This document shows positions 8,363-17,158 of a stretch of DNA of 50,474 nucleotides, in pieces. This stretch comes from Prevotella sp. (GTDB taxonomy: Bacteria > Bacteroidota > Bacteroidia > Bacteroidales > Bacteroidaceae): the NCBI GenBank assembly GCA_017428055.1, contig JAFRRN010000031.1, forward strand, positions 1 through 50,474. The letters run 5' to 3'. The stretch's first letter is position 1. Every line of letters starts with the position of its first letter. The position numbers and the translations under genes are program-made. The notes under the pieces were generated by a model. That model made no database searches. It had not been told where the DNA came from and worked only from the letters and a program-made list of their open reading frames with translations.

Positions 8363-11300
8363 TTAGAAATTGAGGTTCAAACCCACCTGGAAGGTGAGGG
8401 GACGGGGGTACATGTTGTTGTCAATGCCTCCAAACACCTCGGGGTCGATGCCCTTGTACTTGGTGATGGTAAACACATTGGTAGCCGAAGCATAGATACG
8501 ACCGTCAAGCCCCTTGTAGTTTCCACCTTTAAACAGGCTCGTGAAAGAATAACCCAACGTGATGTTGTCGCATTTCAAGAATGAGGCATTGTGCACGAAA
8601 TAGTCACTCAATGGGTGGTCGTAGGTTGACCAGTTGCGCTCAACAGCGCCGGGAATGACATTTTGCAGATAGCCAAACGACGAGTCAAAGCGCTTCGAGA
8701 CGTTGCTATAGCCTGCCTCCTTGTCCCAATAGACATAGTTGTCGAAGCTGGCACGAAGCCCAAAGCCGAAGTCCCAGTTTTTATATTGCAAGCGAGAGCT
8801 CAAACCGGCGGTGTAGGGTGCATCGGGACTCTTGTAGAAATAGCGGTCGGAGGTGTTGATGATGCCATCGCCATTGCGGTCAACATAGACACCTTCGAGG
8901 GGAAGCCCCTTCTCGTCATACACCTGCTGGTACACATAGAATGACCTCTTGGGATAGCCTACCGAATGCGCTTGGCAATACTGGCCTGTACCAGAGGAGA
9001 TACCGCCCGTATAGACAAGCGACGACTCGCCCGTGAGTTCGGTAATCTCGTTCTTGTTGTAAGTGAAGTTGGCGGTCACCTCCCACTGCCAATTGGTGGT
9101 CTGGATGGGTCGGACGGTCAACGAAGCCTCGATACCGCGATTCTCCATCGAGCCGATGTTCTTGCGCACTTGGTTACGGAAGTTGGAACCTGCCGAAACG
9201 GAAGCGTCATTGATCAGGTCGGTTGTCTTGCGGTAATAGTAGTCCACACTACCACTGACACGGTTGCGGAAGAGGCTGAAGTCGAGACCGATGTTCGACG
9301 TGGTGGTGGTTTCCCACTTCAATTCAGAGTTGTAAGCATCGGGGCGGTACAGCAAACCTTCGTCGTTGACACCCACAATAGGATAACGTCCATCGACATT
9401 GGTCGTGTTCACGTTATAGGTGGCAAAGTAGTTATAATCGCCAATGCCGTCTTGCTGGCCCGTCTTACCCCAGCCGAGGCGCAGCTTCAGCTCATCCATC
9501 CACTTGGCATTCTTCAAGAAAGCCTCCTCGCTGATCTTCCAACCCAAAGCCACGGAGGGGAATGTAGCCCAATGGTTCTTGAATCGGGAAGAGCCGTCGC
9601 GACGCACGGTGGCGGTCAACATGTATCGGTCAAAGGCTATATAGTTGGCACGACCGAAGAAACTGACGAGGTAGTTCTCTGACTTCCAGATGCTGGTCTT
9701 GCCGTTATAGAGTTTGCCGGCGGCGGGTTCGGTGGTGCCATCATCGTGTGTGATGACCTGGTTGGTGGTGGTGGGATAGAGCCCGGCATAGAACGAGTCG
9801 CCCCAATACTTGGTATGGCTCCACTCGTAACCACCCATGATGTCAAAGTGTTGCGTCTTGAGGAAGTCCTTATAGTACTGTGCGTAAGCCGAATAGGTCA
9901 GGTTGTATTTCTTCTCATACGTCTTCCCGCTGTTGCCATAGTAGAAGTTGGAGGGTCCCCAAGGGGCATAGTCGGTCTTCTGCGTACCGTTAGCCCAGTC
10001 GCCACTGGCGTTCATGTGGATGCGCAAGTCCTCGAATCCATGCACTTGGTAGTCCATCTCCACGTTGCCCATGTAGTCAAAGGAGTTGGCACGGTCGTTC
10101 TTCTCATACAGGCGAGAGAGCGGGTTGGCGACGGTATTGCGGTTCCACATCGTGTCATAGTTGGGGTCTTGCAACGACGACCCCTTGTCCATCCATTGCC
10201 AGTAGCCATGGTAGTTGTTGAAGTCTGCCGAACTGCTGTAGATGGGCTTGGTGGGATCCATGCGGGTAGCGTCGGCTATGGCATCCTCATTGGCATAGCG
10301 GTTGTGCGAATACATGAACTTCCCGTTGATGTTAAACTTCAAGTGGTCTTTGAAGAATGAGGGGTTCAACGTCAAGCTGGTCGTGACACGCTGGAAATTG
10401 GAGGTTTTCAAGATACCATCCTGGTCGGTGTAGCCCACACTCAGGCGATACGGCATGTTCTTCAGGCCGCCCTGCACGGTCACATTGTGGTCGGAACTGA
10501 CTGCCCCGTGGAATATCGCATCCTGCCAGTCGGTAGCCATGGGCGTGGAGGCACCGGGGACAAAGAGGTTGTTCTCCTCCACCAAGTTCCCACTGCCATC
10601 GCGTTGGTACGACCAATTGTCAAGCAACTGGTCAGCCATCGACCCTGTGCCATAATAGTTCTTGATGAACGAGCGATATTCATCGGCATTCAACACGTCG
10701 AGCGTCTTGCGCTTGATCGAGTAAGACACATTGCCATTGTAGCTCACCTTGGGAGCCATGCCCTTGCGCCCTTTCTTCGTGGTGATGATGATGACACCGT
10801 TAGAACCGCGACTACCGTAGATGGCCGTTGCAGAGGCATCTTTCAGCACCGTGAAGCTCTCGATGTCGTTAGGGTTGACCATCGTCAAGGGGTTGGCGGC
10901 ACCCTTGATGCCTTGATTGTCCATGGCGAGACCGTCAATGACGATCAAAGGGTCCTCGGAGGCGTTGAGCGACGAGCCGCCACGGATACGGATGGTGGCA
11001 CCTCCACCGGGCGTACCGCCGCCGTTCGTCACGTTCACACCGGCAATCTTTCCCTGCATCATGTCCTGTGCGTTGGTCACGAGGCCATGGTTCTTCTCAT
11101 CGGGCTTGATGGCTGTCACCGAGCCAGTCAAGTCATTCTTCTTGGCGACACCATAACCGATGACCACCACCTCGTTCAATGAGTTCTCCACATCGTCCTC
11201 AAGGGTGATGACCACATTCGCTGCTGCCGACACCTCCTGCGTGGCATAACCGATGTATGACACGGAGATGGTCGCACCAGGGTTGGCTCTCAATGTGAAG

Positions 11301-11497
11301 TTACCGTCGATGTCACTCACCACACCACCATCCTGTCCTGCGACGCGGATTGTGGCACCGATGATGGGCTCGCCGGTGTTGTCCTTCACATGGCCATTGA
11401 CAGTGATTTGCTGCGCAAATGCACTGACCGAAAGAATCAGCCCACACACCAATGTGAGCATCCTCTGAAGGCTTGTAAATTTTACCTGCTTCATCAT
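8363..11497 (-). CDS. susC: SusC/RagA-family TonB-dependent maltooligosaccharide transporter
   Basis: A 1044-residue outer-membrane transporter. The order is signal peptide (ending SAFAQ-Q near 29), carboxypeptidase-regulatory-like domain (about 32-100, with GEPIIGATI and DGNFTL), TonB-box region (NEVVVIGYG, 109-117), plug domain (IRIRGGSSLNASEDPLIVID and ATAIYGSRGSNGVIIITTKK-type motifs) and a 22-strand barrel ending in an aromatic-terminated strand (FQVGLNLNF). It imports large maltooligosaccharides with SusD at the cost of TonB energy. It is the first gene of the operon, with a leader of about 110 nt downstream of a -7 element and a LacI-type operator. The tandem ATG gives a start uncertainty of one codon. 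Confidence 0.96.
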   Translation of the reverse strand: MMKQVKFTSLQRMLTLVCGLILSVSAFAQQITVNGHVKDNTGEPIIGATIRVAGQDGGVVSDIDGNFTLRANPGATISVSYIGYATQEVSAAANVVITLEDDVENSLNEVVVIGYGVAKKNDLTGSVTAIKPDEKNHGLVTNAQDMMQGKIAGVNVTNGGGTPGGGATIRIRGGSSLNASEDPLIVIDGLAMDNQGIKGAANPLTMVNPNDIESFTVLKDASATAIYGSRGSNGVIIITTKKGRKGMAPKVSYNGNVSYSIKRKTLDVLNADEYRSFIKNYYGTGSMADQLLDNWSYQRDGSGNLVEENNLFVPGASTPMATDWQDAIFHGAVSSDHNVTVQGGLKNMPYRLSVGYTDQDGILKTSNFQRVTTSLTLNPSFFKDHLKFNINGKFMYSHNRYANEDAIADATRMDPTKPIYSSSADFNNYHGYWQWMDKGSSLQDPNYDTMWNRNTVANPLSRLYEKNDRANSFDYMGNVEMDYQVHGFEDLRIHMNASGDWANGTQKTDYAPWGPSNFYYGNSGKTYEKKYNLTYSAYAQYYKDFLKTQHFDIMGGYEWSHTKYWGDSFYAGLYPTTTNQVITHDDGTTEPAAGKLYNGKTSIWKSENYLVSFFGRANYIAFDRYMLTATVRRDGSSRFKNHWATFPSVALGWKISEEAFLKNAKWMDELKLRLGWGKTGQQDGIGDYNYFATYNVNTTNVDGRYPIVGVNDEGLLYRPDAYNSELKWETTTTSNIGLDFSLFRNRVSGSVDYYYRKTTDLINDASVSAGSNFRNQVRKNIGSMENRGIEASLTVRPIQTTNWQWEVTANFTYNKNEITELTGESSLVYTGGISSGTGQYCQAHSVGYPKRSFYVYQQVYDEKGLPLEGVYVDRNGDGIINTSDRYFYKSPDAPYTAGLSSRLQYKNWDFGFGLRASFDNYVYWDKEAGYSNVSKRFDSSFGYLQNVIPGAVERNWSTYDHPLSDYFVHNASFLKCDNITLGYSFTSLFKGGNYKGLDGRIYASATNVFTITKYKGIDPEVFGGIDNNMYPRPLTFQVGLNLNF

Positions 11498-11611
11498 TAC
11501 TACATTTTAAAGTTGTTTAATTGTTATACGTATATCATTTAGGTTGGCTAAAAAGCGATTGACGACCGACTGTCACACTTGACACGGGCGCAAACGCACC
11601 ATTTTATGATG

Positions 11612-11619
11612 CAAAAGTA
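11612..11619 (-). promoter_or_regulatory. susC promoter -7 element
   Basis: The minus strand reads TACTTTTG, matching TAnnTTTG. No TTTG is seen at the expected -33 distance. The upstream edge is 53 bp from the operator at 11673-11688. Confidence 0.65.
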
Positions 11620-11672
11620 AATTTTATCTAATAATCATGTACTTTTTTAAATATAAAATCGTTCTTTTATGT

Positions 11673-11688
11673 ATGCAAACGTTTGCAT
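11673..11688. promoter_or_regulatory. LacI-type operator shared by susC and lacI
   Basis: A perfect palindrome ATGCAAACGTTTGCAT in the divergent region between susC and the LacI-family regulator. It lies 53 bp from the susC -7 element and 54 bp from the lacI -7 element, so it is centred between the two promoters. This suggests joint control and autoregulation. Confidence 0.85.
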
Positions 11689-11742
11689 GTCCTAAAAACT
11701 ACATTCAAGGGAATGAAAGCCGTGCCTTTCGTTGGGATTACA

Positions 11743-11750
11743 TATATTTG
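11743..11750 (+). promoter_or_regulatory. lacI-family gene promoter -7 element
   Basis: TATATTTG matches TAnnTTTG and is 51 bp before the regulator's ATG. No -33 TTTG is apparent. The shared operator is 54 bp upstream. Confidence 0.6.
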
Positions 11751-11801
11751 CATACGTGAACAAACGGCAACAAAACGTCAACCATCAAACAGAAAGAGAC
11801 T

Positions 11802-12815
11802 ATGCCCATCACCATGAAAGATATCGCGAGAGAGTTAGGCGTCTCCATCGCCACGGTCTCCCGAGCCTTGAAAGACAGCCCTCGCATCAGTGCCGAGACA
11901 CGCGATGCCATCAAGAAGTATGCGCGCGAGCATGAGTTTGTACCCAATGCCATAGCTGAGAGCCTACGCAACAGCCGCATCCGCCCGCAGAAAATCATCG
12001 GTGTCATCGTGCCCCAGTTCACGCATTTCTATTTCTCGTCCATCCTCAGTGGCATTGAGGAGGAGGCATCATCCCACGGCTATAGCCTCTTAGTGGCACA
12101 GAGCGACGAGCGGTATGACCGAGAGGTGCGCATCTGCAAGTCGTTTTTCGAGAACAAGGTTTGTGGCATCATCGTCTCGCAAGCCAAGGACACCCACAAG
12201 TACGACCATTTCCAATGGCTATTAGACAACCATGTGCCGCTGGTCTTCTATGACCGCATCTGCACAGGAGTGGACGCCAGCCGAGTGGTGGTGGACGACT
12301 ATACTGGGGCATATAATGCCGTGAAGCATCTCATCGACACGGGATGCCGCCGCATTGCCTACTATGGGTCGCCCATGTCATTAGAAATTTCCAAGAACAG
12401 GTACAACGGCTACCGCGACGCCATGCTGAAGAACCGGCTCACCCCCGATGACCGTTTCATGCGTTTCTGCGACAACAGGGCCGACGCGGAGGCCATCACC
12501 GCCGAGATCATGATGCAGGAGGAGATTCCCGATGCCTTCTTCGCCGTCAACGATGACACCGCCATCGGCATCCTCTATACCGTCAAGCGGATGGGATACC
12601 GTGTCCCCGACGACATCAGTATCTGCGGGTTCACCAACGACTACCGTGCCATCGCCTGCGACCCCATGCTCACTACCGTGGAACAACGCGGCGTGGCGGT
12701 AGGCGAGGAGGCATCCAATATCCTCATTGGCCAGGTGGAAGGCACCATCCCCATCAACAAAGTGGAGAAACGGATTGTACGCACCCGCCTCATCGTCCGT
12801 GGCACCACCCGATAA
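11802..12815 (+). CDS. LacI-family transcriptional regulator of starch use
   Basis: A 337-residue regulator with an N-terminal helix-turn-helix (about 5-25, MKDIARELGVSIATVSRAL), a hinge helix (AIAESLRNSRI, about 50-60) and a periplasmic-binding-like effector domain (GVIVPQFTHFYFSSILSGIE onward, ending near VEKRIVRTRLIVR). The recognition helix and hinge are of the type that binds palindromes with a central CG, and three such palindromes lie in this window. It is divergent to susC, shares that operator and is followed by a sugar transporter. Classical Bacteroides sus loci use the unrelated SusR instead. Operators lying 53-54 bp upstream of -7 elements fit activation better than simple blocking. 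The effector is unknown, probably a maltodextrin. Confidence 0.93.
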   Translation: MPITMKDIARELGVSIATVSRALKDSPRISAETRDAIKKYAREHEFVPNAIAESLRNSRIRPQKIIGVIVPQFTHFYFSSILSGIEEEASSHGYSLLVAQSDERYDREVRICKSFFENKVCGIIVSQAKDTHKYDHFQWLLDNHVPLVFYDRICTGVDASRVVVDDYTGAYNAVKHLIDTGCRRIAYYGSPMSLEISKNRYNGYRDAMLKNRLTPDDRFMRFCDNRADAEAITAEIMMQEEIPDAFFAVNDDTAIGILYTVKRMGYRVPDDISICGFTNDYRAIACDPMLTTVEQRGVAVGEEASNILIGQVEGTIPINKVEKRIVRTRLIVRGTTR

Positions 12816-12906
12816 GAATCCATAGAAATCATTGTATATATAGTATAAATAGAAATGCCAGAAAATCTAAATAGCAATCACAAATCATCAAAACAATAAC
12901 ATCATC

Positions 12907-14217
12907 ATGAAACACAAACCTGATTTATCATTCTGGAAGCTCTGGAACTTGAGCTTTGGTTTCTTCGGCGTACAAATCGCCTACGCCCTGCAAAGTGGCA
13001 ACATCTCGCGCATCTTCCGCACACTCGGCGCAGACCCACACTCCCTCAGTTTCTTCTGGATATTGCCCCCATTGATGGGCATCCTCGTCCAACCCGTCGT
13101 CGGAACATTGTCTGACAAGACTTGGACACGCTGGGGACGGCGTATACCTTATTTATTTATAGGGGCGGCAGTGGCGGTCGCCGTGATGTGCCTGTTGCCC
13201 AACGCCGGCTCCCTTGGCCTGGGCATCTCCGCCGTCATGGTCTTCGGCCTCGTCATGCTGATGCTTCTCGACACCAGCATCAACATGGCGATGCAACCTT
13301 TCAAGATGCTTGTGGGCGACATGGTGAACGAGGAGCAGAAGGCAAAGGCCTATTCCATCCAGTCGTTCCTGTGCAACGCGGGCAGCGTGGTGGGCTTCCT
13401 CTTCCCCTACATCTTCACTGCCGTGGGCATAGCCAACGTTGCAGCCCCCGGCATCGTGCCGCCATCCGTCGTCTGGTCGTTCTATATCGGTGCCGCCATC
13501 CTCATCCTGTGTGTCATTTATACTACTCTCAAAGTCAAGGAATGGCCACCAAAAGAGTATGAAGAGTATAATGGCAAGGCATCGGATGCCACCACCGCCG
13601 CAGAGAAAGAGAGCGGCAACTGGATCACGTTGCTGAAAAACGCACCCTCGACGTTCTGGAAAGTGGGCCTCGTGCAATTCTTCTGCTGGTCTGCCCTGCT
13701 CTATATGTGGACGTATGTGGTGGATGCCGTCGCCGAGACGGTATGGAACTCCACCGACTCCGCGTCGGCAGAATACCAGACGGCGGGCAACTGGACGGGC
13801 GTGCTCTATGCCATCCAGGCGATGGGAAGTGTGGTCTGGGCAACCATCCTGCCACGTTTCAAGAACACCAAGATGGCATACGCCGTCAGCCTGTTCCTCG
13901 GTGGCGTCGGCTTTGCGCTCATCCCATTCGTCCCTAACCAATATGGACAGATTATCCCCTTCCTCCTGATTGGCTGCGCTTGGGCTGCCATGCTCGCCAT
14001 GCCTTTCACCTTCGTCACCAACGCCTTGCAAGGCTACGGCCACATGGGAGCCTACCTGGGCTTGTTCAACGGCACCATCTGCCTACCGCAAATCATCGCC
14101 GCCATCTGTGGAGGCAGCATCCTCAGCATGGTGGGCGGCCATCCGTCTACGATGATGGTCGTGTCGGGTGTCCTCCTTGTCATCGGTTCCCTCTGCGTCT
14201 CGTTCATCAAGAAATGA
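12907..14217 (+). CDS. MFS sugar transporter, maltose/maltooligosaccharide type
   Basis: A 436-residue inner-membrane protein with about 12 predicted transmembrane segments. The loop after TM2 reads SDKTWTRWGRRIPY, the MFS motif-A variant found in the sucrose/maltose (SLC45-like, GPH-like) branch. The long central loop (about 214-240) splits the protein into two six-helix halves. It likely imports maltose or short maltodextrins produced in the periplasm. The gene starts 91 nt after the lacI-family gene in the same direction and overlaps the next gene by an ATGA, so co-transcription is likely. Substrate is inferred from the neighbours; the family alone would also permit sucrose. Confidence 0.9.
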   Translation: MKHKPDLSFWKLWNLSFGFFGVQIAYALQSGNISRIFRTLGADPHSLSFFWILPPLMGILVQPVVGTLSDKTWTRWGRRIPYLFIGAAVAVAVMCLLPNAGSLGLGISAVMVFGLVMLMLLDTSINMAMQPFKMLVGDMVNEEQKAKAYSIQSFLCNAGSVVGFLFPYIFTAVGIANVAAPGIVPPSVVWSFYIGAAILILCVIYTTLKVKEWPPKEYEEYNGKASDATTAAEKESGNWITLLKNAPSTFWKVGLVQFFCWSALLYMWTYVVDAVAETVWNSTDSASAEYQTAGNWTGVLYAIQAMGSVVWATILPRFKNTKMAYAVSLFLGGVGFALIPFVPNQYGQIIPFLLIGCAWAAMLAMPFTFVTNALQGYGHMGAYLGLFNGTICLPQIIAAICGGSILSMVGGHPSTMMVVSGVLLVIGSLCVSFIKK

Positions 14218-14780
14218 CAAAAAATGTAGATGGACTCCTTTTCCTGTTGCTGTGCCTCCTCCCCTTGCACGTGGGGGCACAGCAAAGGCATAGCGACACG
14301 GTGGACGACATCCTGCAATATGCGCCTCTTGTCACGTCCCTCTCCCTGCGGTTGGCGGGAGTGGAAAGCAATATCCCATTGAAAGAGGCTCTCCTTGGCA
14401 AATGCCTGACCGCCCTGACGGTAGGTGGAACCGCCTATATCTTGAAGCACAGCGTCAACGAATGGCGACCCGACCACAGCGACCGCCGCTCCTTCCCCTC
14501 AGGACACACCGCCATCGTCTTCGCCGGTGCCACCTCCCTGCACAAGGAATACGGCAAACACAGCGCGTGGATCAGCGTGGGCGGCTATGCCCTTGCCACC
14601 TTCGTCGCCATCGACCGCATCGCCAAGGACCGCCACCATTGGTATGACGTGGCATCGGGAGCCGCCATCGGCATTGCCGGAACGGAACTTTCCTATTATC
14701 TCGCGCATCGCCTATTGCCATCAAAGAACCTATCCGCCTGCATTAACCCACAACAAATCTACCTCTGCCTGTCGTTTTAG
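14214..14780 (+). CDS. PAP2-family acid phosphatase, exported
   Basis: A 188-residue protein starting at an ATG that overlaps the transporter stop (ATGA). A signal sequence (LLFLLLCLLPLHVGAQ) is followed by the three PAP2 phosphatase motifs: K78-x6-R85-P86, P96-S-G-H99, and R135-x5-H141-x3-D145. All key residues are present, so the enzyme should be active on a phosphorylated lipid or small phosphoester in the periplasm. The native substrate is unknown. Translational coupling to the transporter suggests shared expression, but I see no clear metabolic link to starch. The much longer upstream open frame is only a shadow of the transporter gene. Confidence 0.85.
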   Translation: MTKNVDGLLFLLLCLLPLHVGAQQRHSDTVDDILQYAPLVTSLSLRLAGVESNIPLKEALLGKCLTALTVGGTAYILKHSVNEWRPDHSDRRSFPSGHTAIVFAGATSLHKEYGKHSAWISVGGYALATFVAIDRIAKDRHHWYDVASGAAIGIAGTELSYYLAHRLLPSKNLSACINPQQIYLCLSF

Positions 14781-14814
14781 GCGAGGTTATCCCATCGTGG
14801 TAAAAGGATTATCA

Positions 14815-14849
14815 GTATCATATAATCTGTTTATATGTATCATATAATC
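14815..14849. repeat. 13-bp direct repeat, 22 bp apart
   Basis: GTATCATATAATC occurs at 14815-14827 and again at 14837-14849. The 22-bp period is about two helical turns. It lies in the 226-bp gap upstream of the ECF sigma gene and may be a regulator binding site. Confidence 0.45.
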
Positions 14850-15006
14850 CCATTATCCCATACATATAATAATGGTGGAAGATAGCCTTCGGGGCAACAT
14901 ATTCACCATCGACAACAAGAAAAAGACAAAAAAAATCCGTTTTCCATGTAGCATTTCCCAACCCCTTTGCGACTTATGTACAGAAAAGAATCCAAATAAA
15001 GACGAT

Positions 15007-15492
15007 ATGAACGCATTAGAGGCAGAATTTACACGCACCGTCCGCGAGCACCGCAGCACCATCTACACCGTGTGCTATATGTTCTCCAACGACCAAGACG
15101 AGGTGGCAGACCTCTTCCAGGAGGTGCTCATCAACCTATGGAAGAGCTTTGAGACGTTTGAGGGACGCAGCAATGTGCGCTCGTGGATCTACCGGGTGTC
15201 GCTGAACGTCTGCATCTCCATCGACCGTAAGAAGAAACGCCACAAGACCGTACCGCTCACCATGGACATCAACCCTTACGAGGAGACGGAGACCAACAGC
15301 AACTCCCGACAGATGGACATGCTGCGCCGGCGCATCGCCAAGTTGCCGGAGTTCGACCGTGCCATCATCCTCCTCTGGCTAGAAAACATGAGTTACGAGG
15401 AAATCGGGCTGGTATGCGGCATCACTCCCAAGAACGTCTCCGTGCGCCTCTATCGCATCAAGGAACAGCTCAAGCAAATGTCTAACGATTAA
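15007..15492 (+). CDS. ECF-type RNA polymerase sigma factor
   Basis: A 161-residue sigma-70 family protein of the ECF group. Region 2 (DQDEVADLFQEVLINLWKSF, with RSWIYRVSLNVC for promoter melting) and region 4 (SYEEIGLVCGITPKNVSVRLYRIKEQL) are both present, joined by a short linker. The start MNALEAEF is chosen because it begins the conserved domain; the frame is open further upstream but that stretch is lysine-rich and lacks family features. It is first in an operon with a four-helix membrane protein (16-nt gap) and a TraB/GumN-like protein. The signal it responds to is not visible. The membrane neighbour is a candidate anti-sigma factor. Confidence 0.92.
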   Translation: MNALEAEFTRTVREHRSTIYTVCYMFSNDQDEVADLFQEVLINLWKSFETFEGRSNVRSWIYRVSLNVCISIDRKKKRHKTVPLTMDINPYEETETNSNSRQMDMLRRRIAKLPEFDRAIILLWLENMSYEEIGLVCGITPKNVSVRLYRIKEQLKQMSND

Positions 15493-15508
15493 AAATACAG
15501 TCACAAAG

Positions 15509-16105
15509 ATGGAAACAAATACGGAAAACATGTCATTGGAAATGCTGCGCGACCAAGTGGCAGCATTCAAGGAAAGGCTCGACAAGCAGGAAATCATCAA
15601 CGACCGCCTCATCCGCCAGGCGATGAAGTCGCACGTGTCGTGGGTCAAGAACATGAACACCTGGGTCAGCGTGGTGGGTCTGCTCTTTTTACCGCTCCTC
15701 ATCTTCGTCTTGAACAGCATTCACGCATCGTGGTTGAATATCGCTTTCATCACTGTCATGATGATTGGCGAAATCATTTTCAACTTCTATAACGTCCACA
15801 CCATCAACGACAAGCTGATGTCGGAGGGCGACATCGTCACCGTCAGGCACAAGCTCCTGGCCTACAAGAGGCGCGAAATGATACAGACGATGATAGAAAT
15901 ACCGCTCATCATCCTCTGGCTCGTTTGGCTCATCCTCGACGCTTACTACGGCGGAAGCAGCCCATCCACCGCAGGAGGAGCCGTCAGCTTGGGCATCGGA
16001 GGTCTCATCGGCTTGGGCATCGGCGCATACCTCTTCTTCCGCGAGATGCGCTCGCTCAACCGTGCCATCCACGTTGGCGACGATTTTTCTAACGAACAAC
16101 CATAA
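15509..16105 (+). CDS. Four-helix membrane protein, possible anti-sigma partner
   Basis: A 198-residue protein that I cannot place in a known family. It starts with a cytoplasmic-looking amphipathic, charged segment of about 45 residues (MLRDQVAAFKERLDKQEIINDRLIRQ), possibly a coiled coil. Four predicted transmembrane helices follow at about 52-71, 75-94, 127-146 and 157-177, the last rich in glycine. It begins 16 nt after the ECF sigma gene and ends just before the TraB-like gene, so the three are likely one operon. A protein with this layout, directly downstream of an ECF sigma gene, is often its membrane-bound regulator. That is inference from position, as no zinc anti-sigma motif is seen. 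Confidence 0.8.
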   Translation: METNTENMSLEMLRDQVAAFKERLDKQEIINDRLIRQAMKSHVSWVKNMNTWVSVVGLLFLPLLIFVLNSIHASWLNIAFITVMMIGEIIFNFYNVHTINDKLMSEGDIVTVRHKLLAYKRREMIQTMIEIPLIILWLVWLILDAYYGGSSPSTAGGAVSLGIGGLIGLGIGAYLFFREMRSLNRAIHVGDDFSNEQP

Positions 16106-16115
16106 CAAACCCATT

Positions 16116-17021
16116 ATGAAAATAATCACAACCCTCATGCTCCTCTTGGCGACATGCCTCATCGGAGCGCAAGCACAACTATTGTACAAGGTCTCGGGCA
16201 ATGGCCTCGCCGCCCCCTCTTACGTCATCGGCACCTACCATGTGGCACCTGCCTCGTTCGTGGACTCCATCCCCGGCATCCAACAAGCCATGGAAGAAAT
16301 CGGACAAGTGTATGGAGAACTCAACATGGAAGAAGAAATGAAACCTGAGAATCTCCAAAAGATGCAAGCCGCCATGATGCTCCCAGAAGGCACGACGCTC
16401 GCCACCATCCTCACCGAGGACGAGATGAGCCGCCTCAATGCCCGCCTCCGCGAGGTGATGGGCGTGGATATGACCAACCCGATGGTCGCCCAACAGCTCG
16501 GCAGGCTATCGCCCATCACTCTTTCCACACAACTCACCATGCTCTCTTATATCAAGAAGACCCCGGGATTCAACCCCTCTGACCTCTTCGACAGCCACTT
16601 CCAAAAGGTTGCCAAGCAACAGGGGAAAGGCGTAGGGGGGCTGGAAAGCCTTGACTTACAAATAAAATTGCTCTATCAAGGACAATCCATCGAGCGGCAG
16701 AAGGAGCTGTTAATGTGCCAGGTAGACAACTGGGACTTCATGGAACAGATGACCGACAACGTAGCAAAGGCATTCTTCGCGCAAGACCTCAATGCCATCA
16801 AGGAAGCAGTGGACATGAAAATGGGCAACAGTTGCGACTCCACGCCCGAAGAGGAGGAGGCGATGATCGACGACCGCAACGCCAACTGGATCCAACAGAT
16901 GCCCGCCATCATGCAAGCCAAGCCCACCCTCTTCGCCGTGGGGGCAGCCCACCTGCCGGGCGAAAAGGGCGTGTTGCACCTCCTCCGGGCTGCGGGCTAC
17001 ACCGTGGAAGCCGTCAAGTAA
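16116..17021 (+). CDS. TraB/GumN-family exported protein
   Basis: A 301-residue protein with a signal peptide (MKIITTLMLLLATCLIGAQA-Q) and the TraB/GumN layout. It has the N-terminal GTYHVAP motif, a central acidic GELNMEEE, RNANWIQQM near residue 265 and a C-terminal VGAAHLPGEKGVLHLL. Members have a TIKI-like fold with conserved His/Glu residues and are suspected metal-dependent proteases, but bacterial roles are poorly defined. The start at 16116 is chosen because it opens the signal peptide; the open frame further upstream runs into the preceding gene. A strong terminator lies 60 nt downstream, closing the ECF operon. Confidence 0.85.
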   Translation: MKIITTLMLLLATCLIGAQAQLLYKVSGNGLAAPSYVIGTYHVAPASFVDSIPGIQQAMEEIGQVYGELNMEEEMKPENLQKMQAAMMLPEGTTLATILTEDEMSRLNARLREVMGVDMTNPMVAQQLGRLSPITLSTQLTMLSYIKKTPGFNPSDLFDSHFQKVAKQQGKGVGGLESLDLQIKLLYQGQSIERQKELLMCQVDNWDFMEQMTDNVAKAFFAQDLNAIKEAVDMKMGNSCDSTPEEEEAMIDDRNANWIQQMPAIMQAKPTLFAVGAAHLPGEKGVLHLLRAAGYTVEAVK

Positions 17022-17080
17022 TCCCGCCCCGACGATGCGGCTATGGCCAACGCCTATACGGGATTATTATTTCCAAGACC

Positions 17081-17124
17081 GCAAAAAATCGGCACCAAGG
17101 CTTGCCTTGGTGCCGATTTTTTGC
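17081..17124. terminator. Strong hairpin terminator closing the ECF operon
   Basis: The arms 17081-17101 and 17104-17124 are a perfect 21-bp inverted repeat centred on a short loop. The stem core is TCGGCACCAAGGC with A6 on the left and T6 on the right, so it can work in both directions. It separates the TraB-like gene from the BspA-like gene. Confidence 0.85.
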
Positions 17125-17158
17125 TATATTAGCGCCATCAACCATACCTTTTATAATA

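Noticed and set aside
11590-11600. GCAAACGCACC near the susC leader as a second operator
   Set aside because: Half-site only, downstream of the operator and without dyad symmetry.
13153-14043. Minus-strand frame of 296 codons opposite the sugar transporter
   Set aside because: His/Asp/Glu-rich shadow of a membrane-protein gene; no start signal or domain.
16715-17158. N-terminal extension of the LRR frame
   Set aside because: It overlaps the TraB-like gene and the terminator at 17081-17124 and precedes a textbook signal peptide starting at 17159.
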